Shown one piece after another: positions 36,298 through 46,639 of a DNA stretch of 64,000 nt. Every line of letters starts with the position of its first letter. The first letter of the stretch is position 1. The notes beneath the pieces were generated by a model that worked only from the letters and a program-made list of their open reading frames with translations, was not told the origin of the DNA and did no database searches. The DNA lies in NCBI GenBank assembly GCA_019359395.1, contig JAHHHK010000018.1, positions 1-64,000 of the forward strand. Reading direction: 5' to 3'. This DNA is from Komarekiella atlantica HA4396-MV6 (GTDB taxonomy: Bacteria > Cyanobacteriota > Cyanobacteriia > Cyanobacteriales > Nostocaceae). The translations under genes were made by a program, and so were the position numbers.

Positions 36298-36936
36298 ATG
36301 ACAAACTATGATGGAAATGACATGGTTTATGTTCGTGAATTAGGAATTGATGATATTGCTCCCATTTACCACTTGGGAGAAGAGTTATTTACTAGTGATT
36401 TATATCCTTATTTGTACCGTACCTGGGACGAATGGGAGGTAATTGGACTTTACAACACAGATGCAGAATATTGCCTTGTTGCTGAAACAGATGGGGAACT
36501 AGCAGGATTCGTTTTAGGAACCATTATCACTAAAACATCCTGGACTTATGGATACATTTTATGGCTAGGAGTTAGTCCTAAGTTTCAGCGTCGAGGAGTA
36601 GCAGATAAGTTGGTTGATAAAGTCGTTGCCCGCATGATTGAAGATGGGGCAAGGTTTATGTTAGTGGATACTGACCCAACCAATACTTCAGCATTAAAGT
36701 TTTTTAATCGTAAAGGTTTTGGTAATATTCGCCAGCATATTTTCTTGTCAATGAATTTAAGTAAGCACGAATATTATGGCAGACTGATTGACTACGAACA
36801 CCAAAAAGCGGAAAGAGCAGGTTATAGGCGATCGCGTCCAGCAATTCGCGCCCGCAAACCCGATAGTGCTGCTAATGAAATCGTCCTCAATCCCCTTGTA
36901 AAATCTCAAACAGATGAAGAAGAATATCCAATTTGA
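36298..36936 (+). CDS. GNAT family N-acetyltransferase
   Basis: The 212 residues carry one GNAT domain: VRELGIDDIAPIYHLGEELF at the start, GYILWLGVSPKFQRRGVADK with the acetyl-CoA motif Q/RxxGxA variant (QRRGVA), then NTSALKFFNRKGFGNI. The C-terminal 40 residues are basic and poorly conserved. It transfers an acetyl group from acetyl-CoA to an unknown amine, possibly a ribosomal or other protein N-terminus. It probably shares a transcript with the nuclease gene upstream. Confidence 0.85.
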   Translation: MTNYDGNDMVYVRELGIDDIAPIYHLGEELFTSDLYPYLYRTWDEWEVIGLYNTDAEYCLVAETDGELAGFVLGTIITKTSWTYGYILWLGVSPKFQRRGVADKLVDKVVARMIEDGARFMLVDTDPTNTSALKFFNRKGFGNIRQHIFLSMNLSKHEYYGRLIDYEHQKAERAGYRRSRPAIRARKPDSAANEIVLNPLVKSQTDEEEYPI

Positions 36937-37072
36937 GTACTAACTAAATGTAGGATATCTGCTAAACTATTGCTGCGTATATACCCAAATAACGCACAAT
37001 CCAACTTAAATTTAATGACGATTTTAGCTTAGACATAGCATTATAAAGTTTTTAAAGTTTGAAGTATTTTAG

Positions 37073-39445
37073 ATGCAGTGGATTTTATTAGAAACAGAAC
37101 AACCACCAGAGTGGTTTATCCAAGCGGTGAAACAACATATACCCGCATCAAATGGATTGTATGCGGCACAATTGTTGTGGCAACGAGGAATTAAAAATGA
37201 TCAACAACTAGCAGCTTTTATCAATCATAAATCTTATCAACCAGCTAGTCCGTTTGAGTTTGGGCAAGAAATGCATTTAGCGGTGACAAGGTTAAAACAG
37301 GCTCGCAGTACTAACGAAAAGATTGCTATTTGGGGAGATTTCGACGCTGATGGGATCACAGCCACAGCTGTATTATGGGATGGCTTGGGAGAGTTTTTTG
37401 CCCAAAATACCCAGTTAATTTACTACATTCCTAATCGCCTCACAGAATCTCATGGACTCAATAATCAAGGAATTGATAACTTAAAAAAACAAGGTTGTAA
37501 GTTGATTGTTACTTGCGACACAGGCAGCACAAATATTAATGAGATTATTTATGCTAAACAGCTAGGCATAGATGTAATAGTTACAGACCACCACACCTTA
37601 CCCACAGAACGCCCATCAGTCACAGCGATTATCAACCCTCGCTACTTGTCTAGCGAACATCAGCTGTTTCATCTTTCTGGGGTGGCGGTGGCTTATAAGT
37701 TGGTGGAAGCCCTGTATCAAAGTCTACCTGATGTCCCCCAACATCCGTTAGAGGATTTATTAGATTTAGTGGCAGTAGGGCTAATTGCCGATTTAGTACA
37801 GCTAAGTGGAGATTGTCGTTATTTGGCACAGTTGGGAATTCAACGATTGCAAGCAGATTTTCAACAGCCAGCAACAACAAGACGGCGACCGGGGGTAGGG
37901 CGATTATTGGAATTGTGCCAGAAAAGTGGCGATCGCCCCACAGATATTTCCTTCGGTTTAGGCCCGCGAATCAATGCCGTCAGCCGCATTCAAGGCGATG
38001 CTAGTTTCTGCGTCGAATTGCTGACTAGTCAAGATCCCAAACGTTGTAACCAACTAGCTGAAGTTACAGAACTAGCCAATGCCCGCCGCAAGTCTTTACA
38101 GAAAGATGTACAAAAGCAAGTAGTACAAAAACTTACTCAATTAGATTTGTCAACCACCAGCGTGATTGTGCTAGAAGATGCCCAATGGCCAGCAGGCGTG
38201 TTAGGTCTAGTTGCTGGACAAGTAGCACAAGAAACCGGCCGCCCCACAATTTTGTTGAGTACCGAAGGAATGGGAACTGAAGGAGATAAGGAGAATTCTG
38301 CCCCCCTTATTGCAAGGGGTTCCGCCCGTTCAGTGAATTCTGTCGATTTATATCAATTGGTAAAAGACCAAGCACATTTGTTGCATCGCTTTGGTGGACA
38401 TCCCTTTGCAGCCGGTTTGAGTTTGTTAGCGGAGAATATTCCTTTATTTACAGCAGCTATTAATCAGCAGTTGCGGCAATCTTTAGGTGGTACAACCCTA
38501 ACGCCAACAGTGCAAGCAGACTTGGTGGTAACAGTTGCAGATTTAGGAAAAGAGTTATTTTTGGAACTTAAATTGCTAGAACCTTGTGGTATGGGCAACC
38601 CTGTTCCGAAATTGCTAATTCAAAATTGCTGGTTTGAAAATGCTTGGAATCGCAATCAGCAGGATTGGCAGGGGAAAAAGGTACAGTACATTAAAACTGA
38701 GTTTGAGATCCGGGATGACTCTGGCAGAAGTGCCTTTCCTGGTATCTGGTGGGGGCATTACAAAGATGAATTACCTATAGGAAGGTGTGATTGCATAGCC
38801 GAACTGGACTACAATACCTTTAAAAAACGCTATGAAATCAGATTAATTGCTGTGCGTCCTGCCGCTAATACAGAATTCAAAACTCAGAATTCAGAACTGA
38901 TAATAGACTGGCGAAATCAAGAATACTCAGGACTCAACACTCAGCACGGGCTAAACACCTCGCTACCGCTAACAGCACTAGTTATTGAAGAGTGTCCCAC
39001 TAGCTGGGATGATTTACGTGCATGGTTGCGGCGATGTCTAGCGACACGCTCTGCGTCTACGCAATATAATCAACAACAATTAGCGATCGCCTGGTCTAAA
39101 CCTAACCTGCAACCACCCAGCCAAATTTGGCTAACTCTTGTGGGAGTTGCTAAATATCTCAGTCGCACTAATCAACTAGTTACTCGCGTACAGCTTTTGG
39201 AGAAACTCGGCATAGGCAACCAAAGCTTACTTTTGGGATTCAAAGCTTTAAAATACTTGGGATTTACAGTTAAACGACAAGACCGTTGTTTACAAATTAG
39301 CTGGTGTGAAATTGATATCACAGAAAACGCTGCCGATGCTGCCATTGCACAATTTTTAGCCGCTGTACGAGAAGAACAATTTCAGCAGCAGTATTTTGCC
39401 GAAGTGCCTCTATCTACTATTATTGCGATGATAAATAGTCAGTAG
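37073..39445 (+). CDS. recJ: Single-stranded-DNA exonuclease RecJ
   Basis: RecJ degrades single-stranded DNA 5' to 3' in recombination and mismatch repair. The 790 residues show the DHH phosphoesterase motifs WGDFDADGITATAV and VTDHHTLP. The DHHA1 domain has ARGSARSVNSVDLY and LLHRFGGHPFAAGLSL, and an OB domain follows. A long cyanobacterial C-terminal extension ends near YFAEVPLSTII. Two stretches in the extension (about residues 600-635 and 655-666) are encoded by dispersed repeat sequences kept in frame. The gene is otherwise intact and should be functional. Confidence 0.94.
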   Translation: MQWILLETEQPPEWFIQAVKQHIPASNGLYAAQLLWQRGIKNDQQLAAFINHKSYQPASPFEFGQEMHLAVTRLKQARSTNEKIAIWGDFDADGITATAVLWDGLGEFFAQNTQLIYYIPNRLTESHGLNNQGIDNLKKQGCKLIVTCDTGSTNINEIIYAKQLGIDVIVTDHHTLPTERPSVTAIINPRYLSSEHQLFHLSGVAVAYKLVEALYQSLPDVPQHPLEDLLDLVAVGLIADLVQLSGDCRYLAQLGIQRLQADFQQPATTRRRPGVGRLLELCQKSGDRPTDISFGLGPRINAVSRIQGDASFCVELLTSQDPKRCNQLAEVTELANARRKSLQKDVQKQVVQKLTQLDLSTTSVIVLEDAQWPAGVLGLVAGQVAQETGRPTILLSTEGMGTEGDKENSAPLIARGSARSVNSVDLYQLVKDQAHLLHRFGGHPFAAGLSLLAENIPLFTAAINQQLRQSLGGTTLTPTVQADLVVTVADLGKELFLELKLLEPCGMGNPVPKLLIQNCWFENAWNRNQQDWQGKKVQYIKTEFEIRDDSGRSAFPGIWWGHYKDELPIGRCDCIAELDYNTFKKRYEIRLIAVRPAANTEFKTQNSELIIDWRNQEYSGLNTQHGLNTSLPLTALVIEECPTSWDDLRAWLRRCLATRSASTQYNQQQLAIAWSKPNLQPPSQIWLTLVGVAKYLSRTNQLVTRVQLLEKLGIGNQSLLLGFKALKYLGFTVKRQDRCLQISWCEIDITENAADAAIAQFLAAVREEQFQQQYFAEVPLSTIIAMINSQ
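38942..38973 (+). repeat. Dispersed repeat inserted in frame in recJ
   Basis: This 32-base stretch (core CAGCACGGGCTAAAC then CCTCGCTACCGCTAAC) recurs at 55629-55660 in the ndhF-ndhD gap with a single base difference. In recJ it is read as QHGLNTSLPLT. The flanking DNA also resembles intergenic filler, with variants of ACTCAGAATTCAGAACT. Confidence 0.7.
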
Positions 39446-39854
39446 TCAGTTTATTCGGATTTTGCATAAGTTACCACAACCGTCTCAAAATTTATTTTGA
39501 GGCTAAAAGCTAAAGTCTTCTAAAGAAAACTGAGTAAAGGTTTTAGTCCACTGAATTGAAGATGTGAGTAATGACAAGGGCTACAAGCTAAGAGATTTTT
39601 GGTTAGGCGGAATTTCACTAAATCCAAGTAGAAGTAGTATCTTCTCAAAAGCAGGCTAGGCCTGCTTTTTTTCAGACGCTTTGCATTTTCTGCTATATTT
39701 TTCTCAAAAAATGTGGCAACAGAAATAGGAGTTTGGCAGTCGTGAAAAAGTAAGCTTAAAAATCCTTATTACTGAACTAAAGAATTTAATACACGTCACG
39801 CCATAATGATTGGAATTTGGGATCAATAATTTTCTTGTCCATCTACCCATACGT
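39446..39854. other. Intergenic region with terminator
   Basis: About 400 bases between recJ and the glycoside-hydrolase-like gene. Near 39.51 kb it has a sequence (AAAGTCTTCTAAAGAAAACT) related to the palindrome at 19.77 kb. A clear terminator lies at 39647-39672. The rest is AT-rich promoter-like DNA. No gene is seen. Confidence 0.5.
39647..39672 (+). terminator. Intrinsic terminator downstream of recJ
   Basis: The stem AAAAGCAGGC/GCCTGCTTTT with a TAG loop is perfect and ends in a run of seven T. It lies 200 bases after recJ and before the next plus-strand gene. Confidence 0.85.
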
Positions 39855-41354
39855 ATGTTTAATCGTCCATCGAACGTTGCAAAACCAATATTATTTTGGC
39901 GACACCTGTGGGTTGTCGTTTTCAGTAGTAATTTGTTGATTCCTTACTTTGGGAGTCAACCAGCAGAGGCACAAGTCACGCAATCTTGTCAGTTATCACC
40001 AGCTGCGGCGCAAAAAAAAGAAAACTTACGTTTGTTAGCCATCAAAGGCAATCAAGATGCCCAGACTAGCTACCAAAAGCTAGTGCGAGAACAAGCACAG
40101 GAATTACAGGAGTGCCGCACTCGCACTTGGCCGCAAATCCAAGCAATCTGGTTGCGTTTGTATCCTTGCGACATTCGTCCGGGGGTAATCGAGCAAATTA
40201 TGGATCGGATTGTTAATCGCGGCTATAACCAAGTTTATTTAGAAGTATTTTACGATGGACAAGTATTATTACCAACAACTGCTAACCCTACAGTTTGGCC
40301 TTCTGTGATTCGCACCGCAGGATCAGAAAATATCGATTTGCTCTCTGTAGCGATTCAAAAAGGTCGGCAACGCGGTTTAAAGGTTTATGCCTGGATGTTT
40401 ACCACAAATTTTGGCTATACCTACGCTCAGCGTCGAGATAGGGAAGCAGCGATCGCCCGCAATGGCAAGGGTCAAACAAGTTTATATGTAGTAGATGATA
40501 GCAGTCAAGTATTTATCGACCCCTACAACTCGCAAGCAAAACGCGACTACTACCAAATGGTACAGGAAGTATTACGCCGTCGCCCAGATGGATTGCTATT
40601 TGACTATGTGCGTTATCCTCGACAGACAGGAAGTAATTCCATCGCTACCAAAGTCACAGATTTGTGGCTATTTAGTCCAGCAACCCAAGAAGCTTTATTT
40701 CGACGAGCACTGAATTACAAGGGGCTGGACATGATTCGCCGCTTTTTGAGTCGGGGATACATTACAGCAGGAGATATAGCTGAAGTCGATAAACTTTATC
40801 CCCAAGAACCAGAACCCATGTGGCAAGGACGCACTCCTCCACCAGGACAAAAGTCAATCCTGCCTGCAACTGAGAGACAACCACTTTTGCAATGGGAGTT
40901 GTGGCAACTCTCTGTTGCTCATGCTATGCAAGGCATCCTAGATTTTGTAACCATAGCTAGTTACCCAGCACAGCAACAAGGTATTCCCGCAGGGGTGGTG
41001 TTTTTTTCTGATGGCAACCAAACACTAGGGCAAGGATATGATTCCCGTTTGCAACCTTGGGATAGATTTCCTAGCAAACTAGAGTGGCATCCCATGCTGT
41101 ACGCAACTTGCGGTAACGTCAGTTGTATTGTGGCGCAAGCACAGCGAGTTTTGAGTATGGCAAAACCCGGTACACACGTAATTCCAGCTTTAGCTGGCAA
41201 ATGGGGACAACCCATAAGTAATCGTCCACCGCTAGAAGCACAAATGCAGGCACTTCGCAAATTTGCCCCTCAACTCAAGGGAGTTAGCCATTTTGCCTAT
41301 TCTTGGCAATACCCTGAACATGATGGCGATCGCAAATTCTGTCGCACTAGGTAG
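39855..41354 (+). CDS. Family 10 glycosylhydrolase-like secreted protein (GHL10)
   Basis: The ATG at 39855 (MFNRPSNVAKPILFWRHLWV) gives 499 residues with a signal peptide ending near PAEAQ. A TTG 15 codons upstream is less likely. The catalytic-type domain has RGYNQVYLEVFYDGQVLLP, GLKVYAWMFTTNFGY, FIDPYNSQAKRDYY and DGLLFDYVRYPRQ, as in the GHL10/DUF187 family of TIM-barrel hydrolases. It probably acts on wall or extracellular polysaccharide; the substrate is unknown. polA converges with one base between the stops. Confidence 0.83.
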   Translation: MFNRPSNVAKPILFWRHLWVVVFSSNLLIPYFGSQPAEAQVTQSCQLSPAAAQKKENLRLLAIKGNQDAQTSYQKLVREQAQELQECRTRTWPQIQAIWLRLYPCDIRPGVIEQIMDRIVNRGYNQVYLEVFYDGQVLLPTTANPTVWPSVIRTAGSENIDLLSVAIQKGRQRGLKVYAWMFTTNFGYTYAQRRDREAAIARNGKGQTSLYVVDDSSQVFIDPYNSQAKRDYYQMVQEVLRRRPDGLLFDYVRYPRQTGSNSIATKVTDLWLFSPATQEALFRRALNYKGLDMIRRFLSRGYITAGDIAEVDKLYPQEPEPMWQGRTPPPGQKSILPATERQPLLQWELWQLSVAHAMQGILDFVTIASYPAQQQGIPAGVVFFSDGNQTLGQGYDSRLQPWDRFPSKLEWHPMLYATCGNVSCIVAQAQRVLSMAKPGTHVIPALAGKWGQPISNRPPLEAQMQALRKFAPQLKGVSHFAYSWQYPEHDGDRKFCRTR

Positions 41355-41355
41355 T

Positions 41356-44301
41356 TCACTTCGTTTCCATCCAATTATCACCCGCACGTACGTCCACAAC
41401 TAACGGCACACTTAATTGCACCGCATCTTGCATCACAGACTTAATTTGCGGTTGCAATTCTTCCCACTCTTGAGGGGGAACTTCAAACACTAATTCATCG
41501 TGAACTTGTAATAACAAACGCGCTTGATATTTTTGCAAAACTTCATGCAATCTTACCATCGCAATTTTGATAATATCAGCACTCGAACCTTGAATTGGTG
41601 CATTAGCAGCGGCGCGTAGTAAACCTGCATCATAAGCCCCTAAATTCTTCAATTTACTCAAGTCAATCTTTTCTGGGTTCTTACCTTTTAATTGACGTAA
41701 AGCGTTGTTAGTAAACTCAACATAGCGACGACGACCGAGAATAGTTTCTACATAACCTTGAGCGATCGCCTGCTTTTTTACCCCTTCTAAATATGCAAAA
41801 ACTTTAGGATAGCGTTCGTTAAACCGCTTAATGAACTCGTTGGCAATAGCTTTATCTATGCCTGTTGAACGTGAAAATCTCAGAGAACCCATTCCATAAA
41901 TCACACCAAAATTGATGGTTTTGGCTAACCTTCGTTCATCAGATGTTACGTCTTCTTTTTCAAATACCAAACGAGCCGTTACAGTGTGAATATCTTCATT
42001 TTGTTGATATGCTTGTACCAATATCGGCTCTTGACACAAATGAGCCAAAATCCGCAACTCAATTTGTGAGTAATCAGCAGCCACCATTAACCAGCCTGGT
42101 TCTGGCAAGAACGCTTTACGAATCTGACGACTAAAAGCTGTACGAATAGGGATATTTTGTAGATTAGGGTTTGAAGAAGACAATCTTCCAGTTGATGTTG
42201 CTGCTTGGTTAAAATCAGTATGCACCCTTTGGGTATCTGGACGTACTAACGCTGGTAGAGCATCAACATAAGTAGACTTTAATTTAGATAAGGTGCGATA
42301 CTCAATGATGGCATCAACAAACCCTGTTTCATCAATTTCTTGGAGTTTTTCCAGCGTTGCCGCATCTGTAGAGTAACCCGTTTGGATTTTGCGAGAATAC
42401 TTAGTACTTAATTCCAATTTTTCAAACAATATTTGACTTAATTGTTTAGGTGAACCTAAGTTAAATTTTTCTCCAGCTATTTCAGTTGCTTTCTGTTCCA
42501 ATCTTGCTAAATCTATTTCTAAATTCTGCGAAAGTTCTTGAAGATAAGCTGAATTAATGCAGACACCTGTATATTCCATTTCCGCTAAAACTGCTTCTAG
42601 CGGTTGTTCAACTTCTATCAATAGCTGATATAAAGCTGGAATTTTTTCCAGTTCCTCTCGTAATTTTGGTACTAAACCAAATGTAGAATAAACATCCATC
42701 CCGCAGTAATCTGCTACAGATGGAATATCTATGTCAGCAATGGTTTTGCCTTTTGGAACTAAATCTACATAACTTTTTGCCGTCAACCCCAAATATCGCT
42801 GTGCCAAGCCGCTTAGATTATGGCTAGCGTCTGGATTTAAAAGGTAACTTGCTAGCATGGGGTCAAACACAACTCCTGCCAAGTTAATTCCTTGACAGCG
42901 AAAAACTAAGCGGTCAAATTTGGCATTCTGTAAACTTTTGGGATAATCGGCACTTTCAAGAATTGCGCGTAGTGCTTCTAGTGCTGCATCTTTATTTAGG
43001 TTATCCCCGTTTTTATGTCCAAGGGGAATATAAGCTAATTCGTCTAGTTTCGTTCCCCAGCAACAACCAATTCCCACTAACTCAGCGTCTCGTGGTTCTA
43101 AGTCAGTGGTTTCAGTATCCCAAGCAACTGGTGTTTCTGGGTTGGTGAATTTTTGCAAAAGTTTCACTAACTCAGTTAGTTTGGCTTTTGTATCGATGAT
43201 AAGTGGCTGAATTGGCGACGCAGATTGTTGTTGTGCAGCTTGTGTTTCGGCAAAACTGAAAAACGCAAGGTCTTCACCTTCAAATTCTGGTTCTGTGTCT
43301 GCTTCGGCTGTTTCTATTTTTGGTGTTGCTTCAACTTTGCCACCAAATCTTTGCTGGAGTTCGTTAATTTTACCTAAAAAAGTTTTGAATTCTAACTTTT
43401 CTAAAATTGACGCCAGGACGCTTGTGTCAAACCCTTTTAATTTACAATCTTCTAAATCAATTTCTATAGGAACATCTATAACTATAGTTGCCAAATAGCG
43501 AGATCTATCAGCATCTTCTTTACCTGCTGCCAGTTTTTTCTGAGTTGCTCCTTTAATTTCATCCAAAGCAGCATAAATATGGTCAAGAGAACCGTAGGCG
43601 TCCAGCAGTTGTACAGCTGTCTTTTCGCCAATTCCCTTGACCCCTGGAATATTATCTGATTTATCACCGCAAAGAGCTTTGAAATCAACGATTTGCGAAG
43701 GTAAAACGCCCAATTTTTCTTTAACTTGTTCTATCCCAAATTCGGTGATGCTATTGGTAGAACGTTTGAGGGCATCTGGACTAAAATTTAGAACAGTGAT
43801 TTCTTTATTAGGGTCAATCAACTGAAATAAATCGCGATCACCAGTGAGAATCTTTACTTTGTATCCAGCAGCAGTTGCTCGTTGTGCTAGGGTTCCCAAA
43901 ACATCATCTGCCTCGTAACCAGGGGCAGTTAAAATTGGGAGATTAAAGCCATTGAGTAACTCGTGCAAGTTTGCTAAGTCAGGAACAAAGTCTTCTGGTG
44001 TACCTGGACGATCAGCTTTATAAGTATCGTCAGCTTCGTGGCGGAAGGTTGGCAAGCCCAAATCAAAAGCGATCGCCATTGCTTGTGGCTGTTGTGTTGC
44101 CATTACCTCCAGCAGGCATTTCAGAAAGCCAAAACACACACTGGTAGGAATCCCCGTTTTTGTACGTAGTCCTCCATCTCGCCCTTTGGCGAAAGCAAAA
44201 TATGAACGGTAGGCGAGGGAGTGTCCATCTACAAGGATGAACGTGGGGCGTGTTACGGTTGCAGAATCGGAAGTCAACTGGTTAGAAAAAGTTTGGGACA
44301 T
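41356..44301 (-). CDS. polA: DNA polymerase I
   Basis: This is a repair and Okazaki-processing polymerase. The 981 residues contain the 5' nuclease domain (about 18-310; FILVDGHSLAYRSYFAF, GDRDLFQL, GIGEKTAVQLL) and a 3'-5' exonuclease domain with the catalytic pair kept in AWDTETTDLEP. The family A polymerase domain has motif A VAADYSQIELRILAHL, motif B RRLAKTINFGVIYGMG and motif C LLQVHDELVFEV. A Glu-rich linker near residue 330 joins the first two domains. Length is normal for cyanobacteria. Confidence 0.97.
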   Translation of the reverse strand: MSQTFSNQLTSDSATVTRPTFILVDGHSLAYRSYFAFAKGRDGGLRTKTGIPTSVCFGFLKCLLEVMATQQPQAMAIAFDLGLPTFRHEADDTYKADRPGTPEDFVPDLANLHELLNGFNLPILTAPGYEADDVLGTLAQRATAAGYKVKILTGDRDLFQLIDPNKEITVLNFSPDALKRSTNSITEFGIEQVKEKLGVLPSQIVDFKALCGDKSDNIPGVKGIGEKTAVQLLDAYGSLDHIYAALDEIKGATQKKLAAGKEDADRSRYLATIVIDVPIEIDLEDCKLKGFDTSVLASILEKLEFKTFLGKINELQQRFGGKVEATPKIETAEADTEPEFEGEDLAFFSFAETQAAQQQSASPIQPLIIDTKAKLTELVKLLQKFTNPETPVAWDTETTDLEPRDAELVGIGCCWGTKLDELAYIPLGHKNGDNLNKDAALEALRAILESADYPKSLQNAKFDRLVFRCQGINLAGVVFDPMLASYLLNPDASHNLSGLAQRYLGLTAKSYVDLVPKGKTIADIDIPSVADYCGMDVYSTFGLVPKLREELEKIPALYQLLIEVEQPLEAVLAEMEYTGVCINSAYLQELSQNLEIDLARLEQKATEIAGEKFNLGSPKQLSQILFEKLELSTKYSRKIQTGYSTDAATLEKLQEIDETGFVDAIIEYRTLSKLKSTYVDALPALVRPDTQRVHTDFNQAATSTGRLSSSNPNLQNIPIRTAFSRQIRKAFLPEPGWLMVAADYSQIELRILAHLCQEPILVQAYQQNEDIHTVTARLVFEKEDVTSDERRLAKTINFGVIYGMGSLRFSRSTGIDKAIANEFIKRFNERYPKVFAYLEGVKKQAIAQGYVETILGRRRYVEFTNNALRQLKGKNPEKIDLSKLKNLGAYDAGLLRAAANAPIQGSSADIIKIAMVRLHEVLQKYQARLLLQVHDELVFEVPPQEWEELQPQIKSVMQDAVQLSVPLVVDVRAGDNWMETK

Positions 44302-44349
44302 AGCCCTATTTTAACCAGTGGCTTCCGCTGCATGAACAAATAGTGTTAT

Positions 44350-45183
44350 TTAAGCTGACTTTTCTGCTTTATTTTGGCGACGGCGACGCAGTTTCAACAT
44401 CCCAATTGCTCCTACACCCAACATCCCTGCTGCTGTAGATGGCTCTGGTACAGAAGTTGTGAGATTATTTCTACCAAAATCCACAACAAAAACTACGTCA
44501 TTGAAGTCGCGATCTGTAGGGCTGATATTACCGCCATCTGTCGAACCTAGCGAACCATACAAATCCTCAAAACCAATTAGAAGATAACCATTATATTCGT
44601 ATGCAACTAAGTGTTCTAATCCGTCTGGATTTGCAGCATCAGGAGCACCGTAGACGTTGTTAAAACTTCTGTTCGGGTTAGCTCCGTCCGCGTTCAACCA
44701 GAAGTTGATTTGTGTACCACCAGCTATTGTTCCTAGATCAACATAATCACCAACATTCAAGATTCCATCTTTACTGGGTTTTTCGCACAGATTACCTGTT
44801 TTGCAAGAGGCGTCTTCAAAAATCAATCCTTTTTGAGATTGACTACCGTTGATTGCTTGATAAGCTAACTGATTTTTATAGCTAGCACCTTCATTGAGAA
44901 ACCAAAGGCGAACATTGCTCTCAGATTTCAAAAAAAGCTTAGTGGGGTCTAGTTTATTGAGATTTTCTAATGCTATTCCCTCTGGTTGCACCAATTGTTG
45001 GAAATTAGGAATTAAAGATTGGAAACCAGATGTATCAGTCGTTGCGCTTTGAACGCCGGAAGTTGTGGCATTCCAATTACCCCAGGTAAAGTCAGCCGCA
45101 CTTGCAGGAGCCATGACAGAAATTACACTAGTTAAAGTAGCTGCCGCCGCCGCAATGAGTCCAGTCAAGCCATTATTGTTCAT
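44350..45183 (-). CDS. PEP-CTERM exported protein with DUF4114-like domain
   Basis: The ATG at 45183 has AAGGA five bases upstream and is preferred to the longer frame. The 277 residues have a signal peptide (to about PASAADF) and a secreted domain with YLLIGFEDLYG and DRDFNDVVFVVDFG, typical of DUF4114. The C-terminal sorting tag VPEPSTAAGMLGVGAIGMLK is followed by RRRR. Exosortase should recognise the PEP motif, cut, and pass the protein to the surface or matrix. Four Cys near CKTGNLC may form disulphides. Specific role unknown. Confidence 0.85.
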   Translation of the reverse strand: MNNNGLTGLIAAAAATLTSVISVMAPASAADFTWGNWNATTSGVQSATTDTSGFQSLIPNFQQLVQPEGIALENLNKLDPTKLFLKSESNVRLWFLNEGASYKNQLAYQAINGSQSQKGLIFEDASCKTGNLCEKPSKDGILNVGDYVDLGTIAGGTQINFWLNADGANPNRSFNNVYGAPDAANPDGLEHLVAYEYNGYLLIGFEDLYGSLGSTDGGNISPTDRDFNDVVFVVDFGRNNLTTSVPEPSTAAGMLGVGAIGMLKLRRRRQNKAEKSA

Positions 45184-45734
45184 GAAAATCCTTGTATTAT
45201 TCACTTGAGTTATTGAATTGTTCACTTCATTTAGCCCATAAAGTGCCTCTCAAAAAGCACTCTATTCAGCTTTGAAGACTTGTTTGCATTGAAGTGAGTT
45301 GGGTTGATTATTTAATTGATAACTCTAAGAATAACTAAATGTCTATATTTGTTAACTGGTTTGGAACACTCTTTATATTGTTAAGAATTTGGATTCCAAA
45401 AACCGAAATTATTTACTACTATGTTCTTTTTTTTTGTAATTAAAAAGGATAATTACTGAAAGATATTAGTAATATTACAGGGTTAATTACATCCAAAAAC
45501 AAATTACTAGTTTATACGTGCGTATTTATTCGTAGCAATATTTAGCATTACCAATACTATCTATACAATGTTTTGCTATGACAGTCCCAAATCTTAATTA
45601 CATGTGTATTCGATTTTTTTGGTATTCCCGTAGAAGTTCAGTTGCATGTTATGGTCAATCATTTTTTCCTAATACTCCCCGCTGGCTACTAGAGCCTGTT
45701 AACCTCATACTGGAAGTTCAAACCTAAGGAATTT
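45184..45734. other. Intergenic region between divergent genes
   Basis: About 550 AT-rich bases between the PEP-CTERM gene and the HAD gene. I see A/T runs and a weak dyad GTAATTAAAAAGGATAATTAC-like stretch near 45.44 kb, but no gene, RNA or strong terminator. Both promoters should lie here. Confidence 0.45.
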
Positions 45735-46607
45735 ATGAAGAAAGCATCTGCTACTCATCTGGCATCCACTAGTAATCAGATTATGGCTGCAAGAGATATT
45801 AAACTACTAGTTGTAGATATTGATGGCACGATCGCCGGAAAGTCTAACAACCTAAGCGAGGCTGTCAAACAAGCAATTTTTGCAGTACAAGCACAAGGAA
45901 TTAAAGTAGCGATCGCTACAGGCCGCATGTACCGCTCAGCCTTACGCTTTCACCAAGAAATTAACTCTGTTCTGCCATTATTAGCCTATCAGGGAGCCTG
46001 GATTCAAGATCCAGCTACTCAAAAAATTCATCGCCATTTGGTTGTTTCCAGAGAAATTGCCCACCAACTAATCGATTATTTTGAACAGCCTCAGTTGCGA
46101 TCGCTTTTATCTGTTCACTTCTATATCAATGATCAGCTATACGTGCGGGAGTTAACAAGAGAAACTCAAATTTACGCAGAACGTTCCGGTATTAACCCAA
46201 TTCCTGTAGGTGACTTGCGCCGAGTATTAACCAATGAACCGACAAAAGTTCTAGCTTTATGCGATGACACAAATGTAATCAATGAGCTATTGGGTAATTT
46301 ACGCCGCCAGTACACACCAGCTGAACTTTATCTGACAACATCTGTTGCTACCTTCTTTGAAGCGACTAACGCCTCTGTCAATAAAGGATATGCTGTGCGT
46401 TACCTAACTGAAGAATTGTTGGGATTACAAAAAGCCAACGTTATGACTATTGGTGATAACTTTAATGACTTGGAAATGCTAGAGTATGCTGGCTTTGGTG
46501 TAGCTATGGGCAATGCACCAGCCGAAGTTCAAGCAATCGCTCAATGGGTAGCTCCTACTGTAGAGGAGGACGGAGCCGCAGTGGCGATTGAAAAGTTTTT
46601 GTTGTAG
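45735..46607 (+). CDS. HAD superfamily Cof-type phosphatase
   Basis: The 290 residues carry HAD motif I VVDIDGTIAG, motif II in IATGRMYRSAL, a C2-type cap of Cof class, motif III Lys near NKGYAV and motif IV TIGDNFNDLEMLEYAGFGVA. Cof-like enzymes dephosphorylate sugar phosphates, pyridoxal phosphate or flavin mononucleotide. The substrate here is unknown. AAGGA lies shortly before the ATG. A second ATG 16 codons later (MAARDIKLLVVD) is a possible alternative start. Confidence 0.88.
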   Translation: MKKASATHLASTSNQIMAARDIKLLVVDIDGTIAGKSNNLSEAVKQAIFAVQAQGIKVAIATGRMYRSALRFHQEINSVLPLLAYQGAWIQDPATQKIHRHLVVSREIAHQLIDYFEQPQLRSLLSVHFYINDQLYVRELTRETQIYAERSGINPIPVGDLRRVLTNEPTKVLALCDDTNVINELLGNLRRQYTPAELYLTTSVATFFEATNASVNKGYAVRYLTEELLGLQKANVMTIGDNFNDLEMLEYAGFGVAMGNAPAEVQAIAQWVAPTVEEDGAAVAIEKFLL

Positions 46608-46639
46608 TAAGGACATTTTTTTTACCTGCCTTACTTAAA

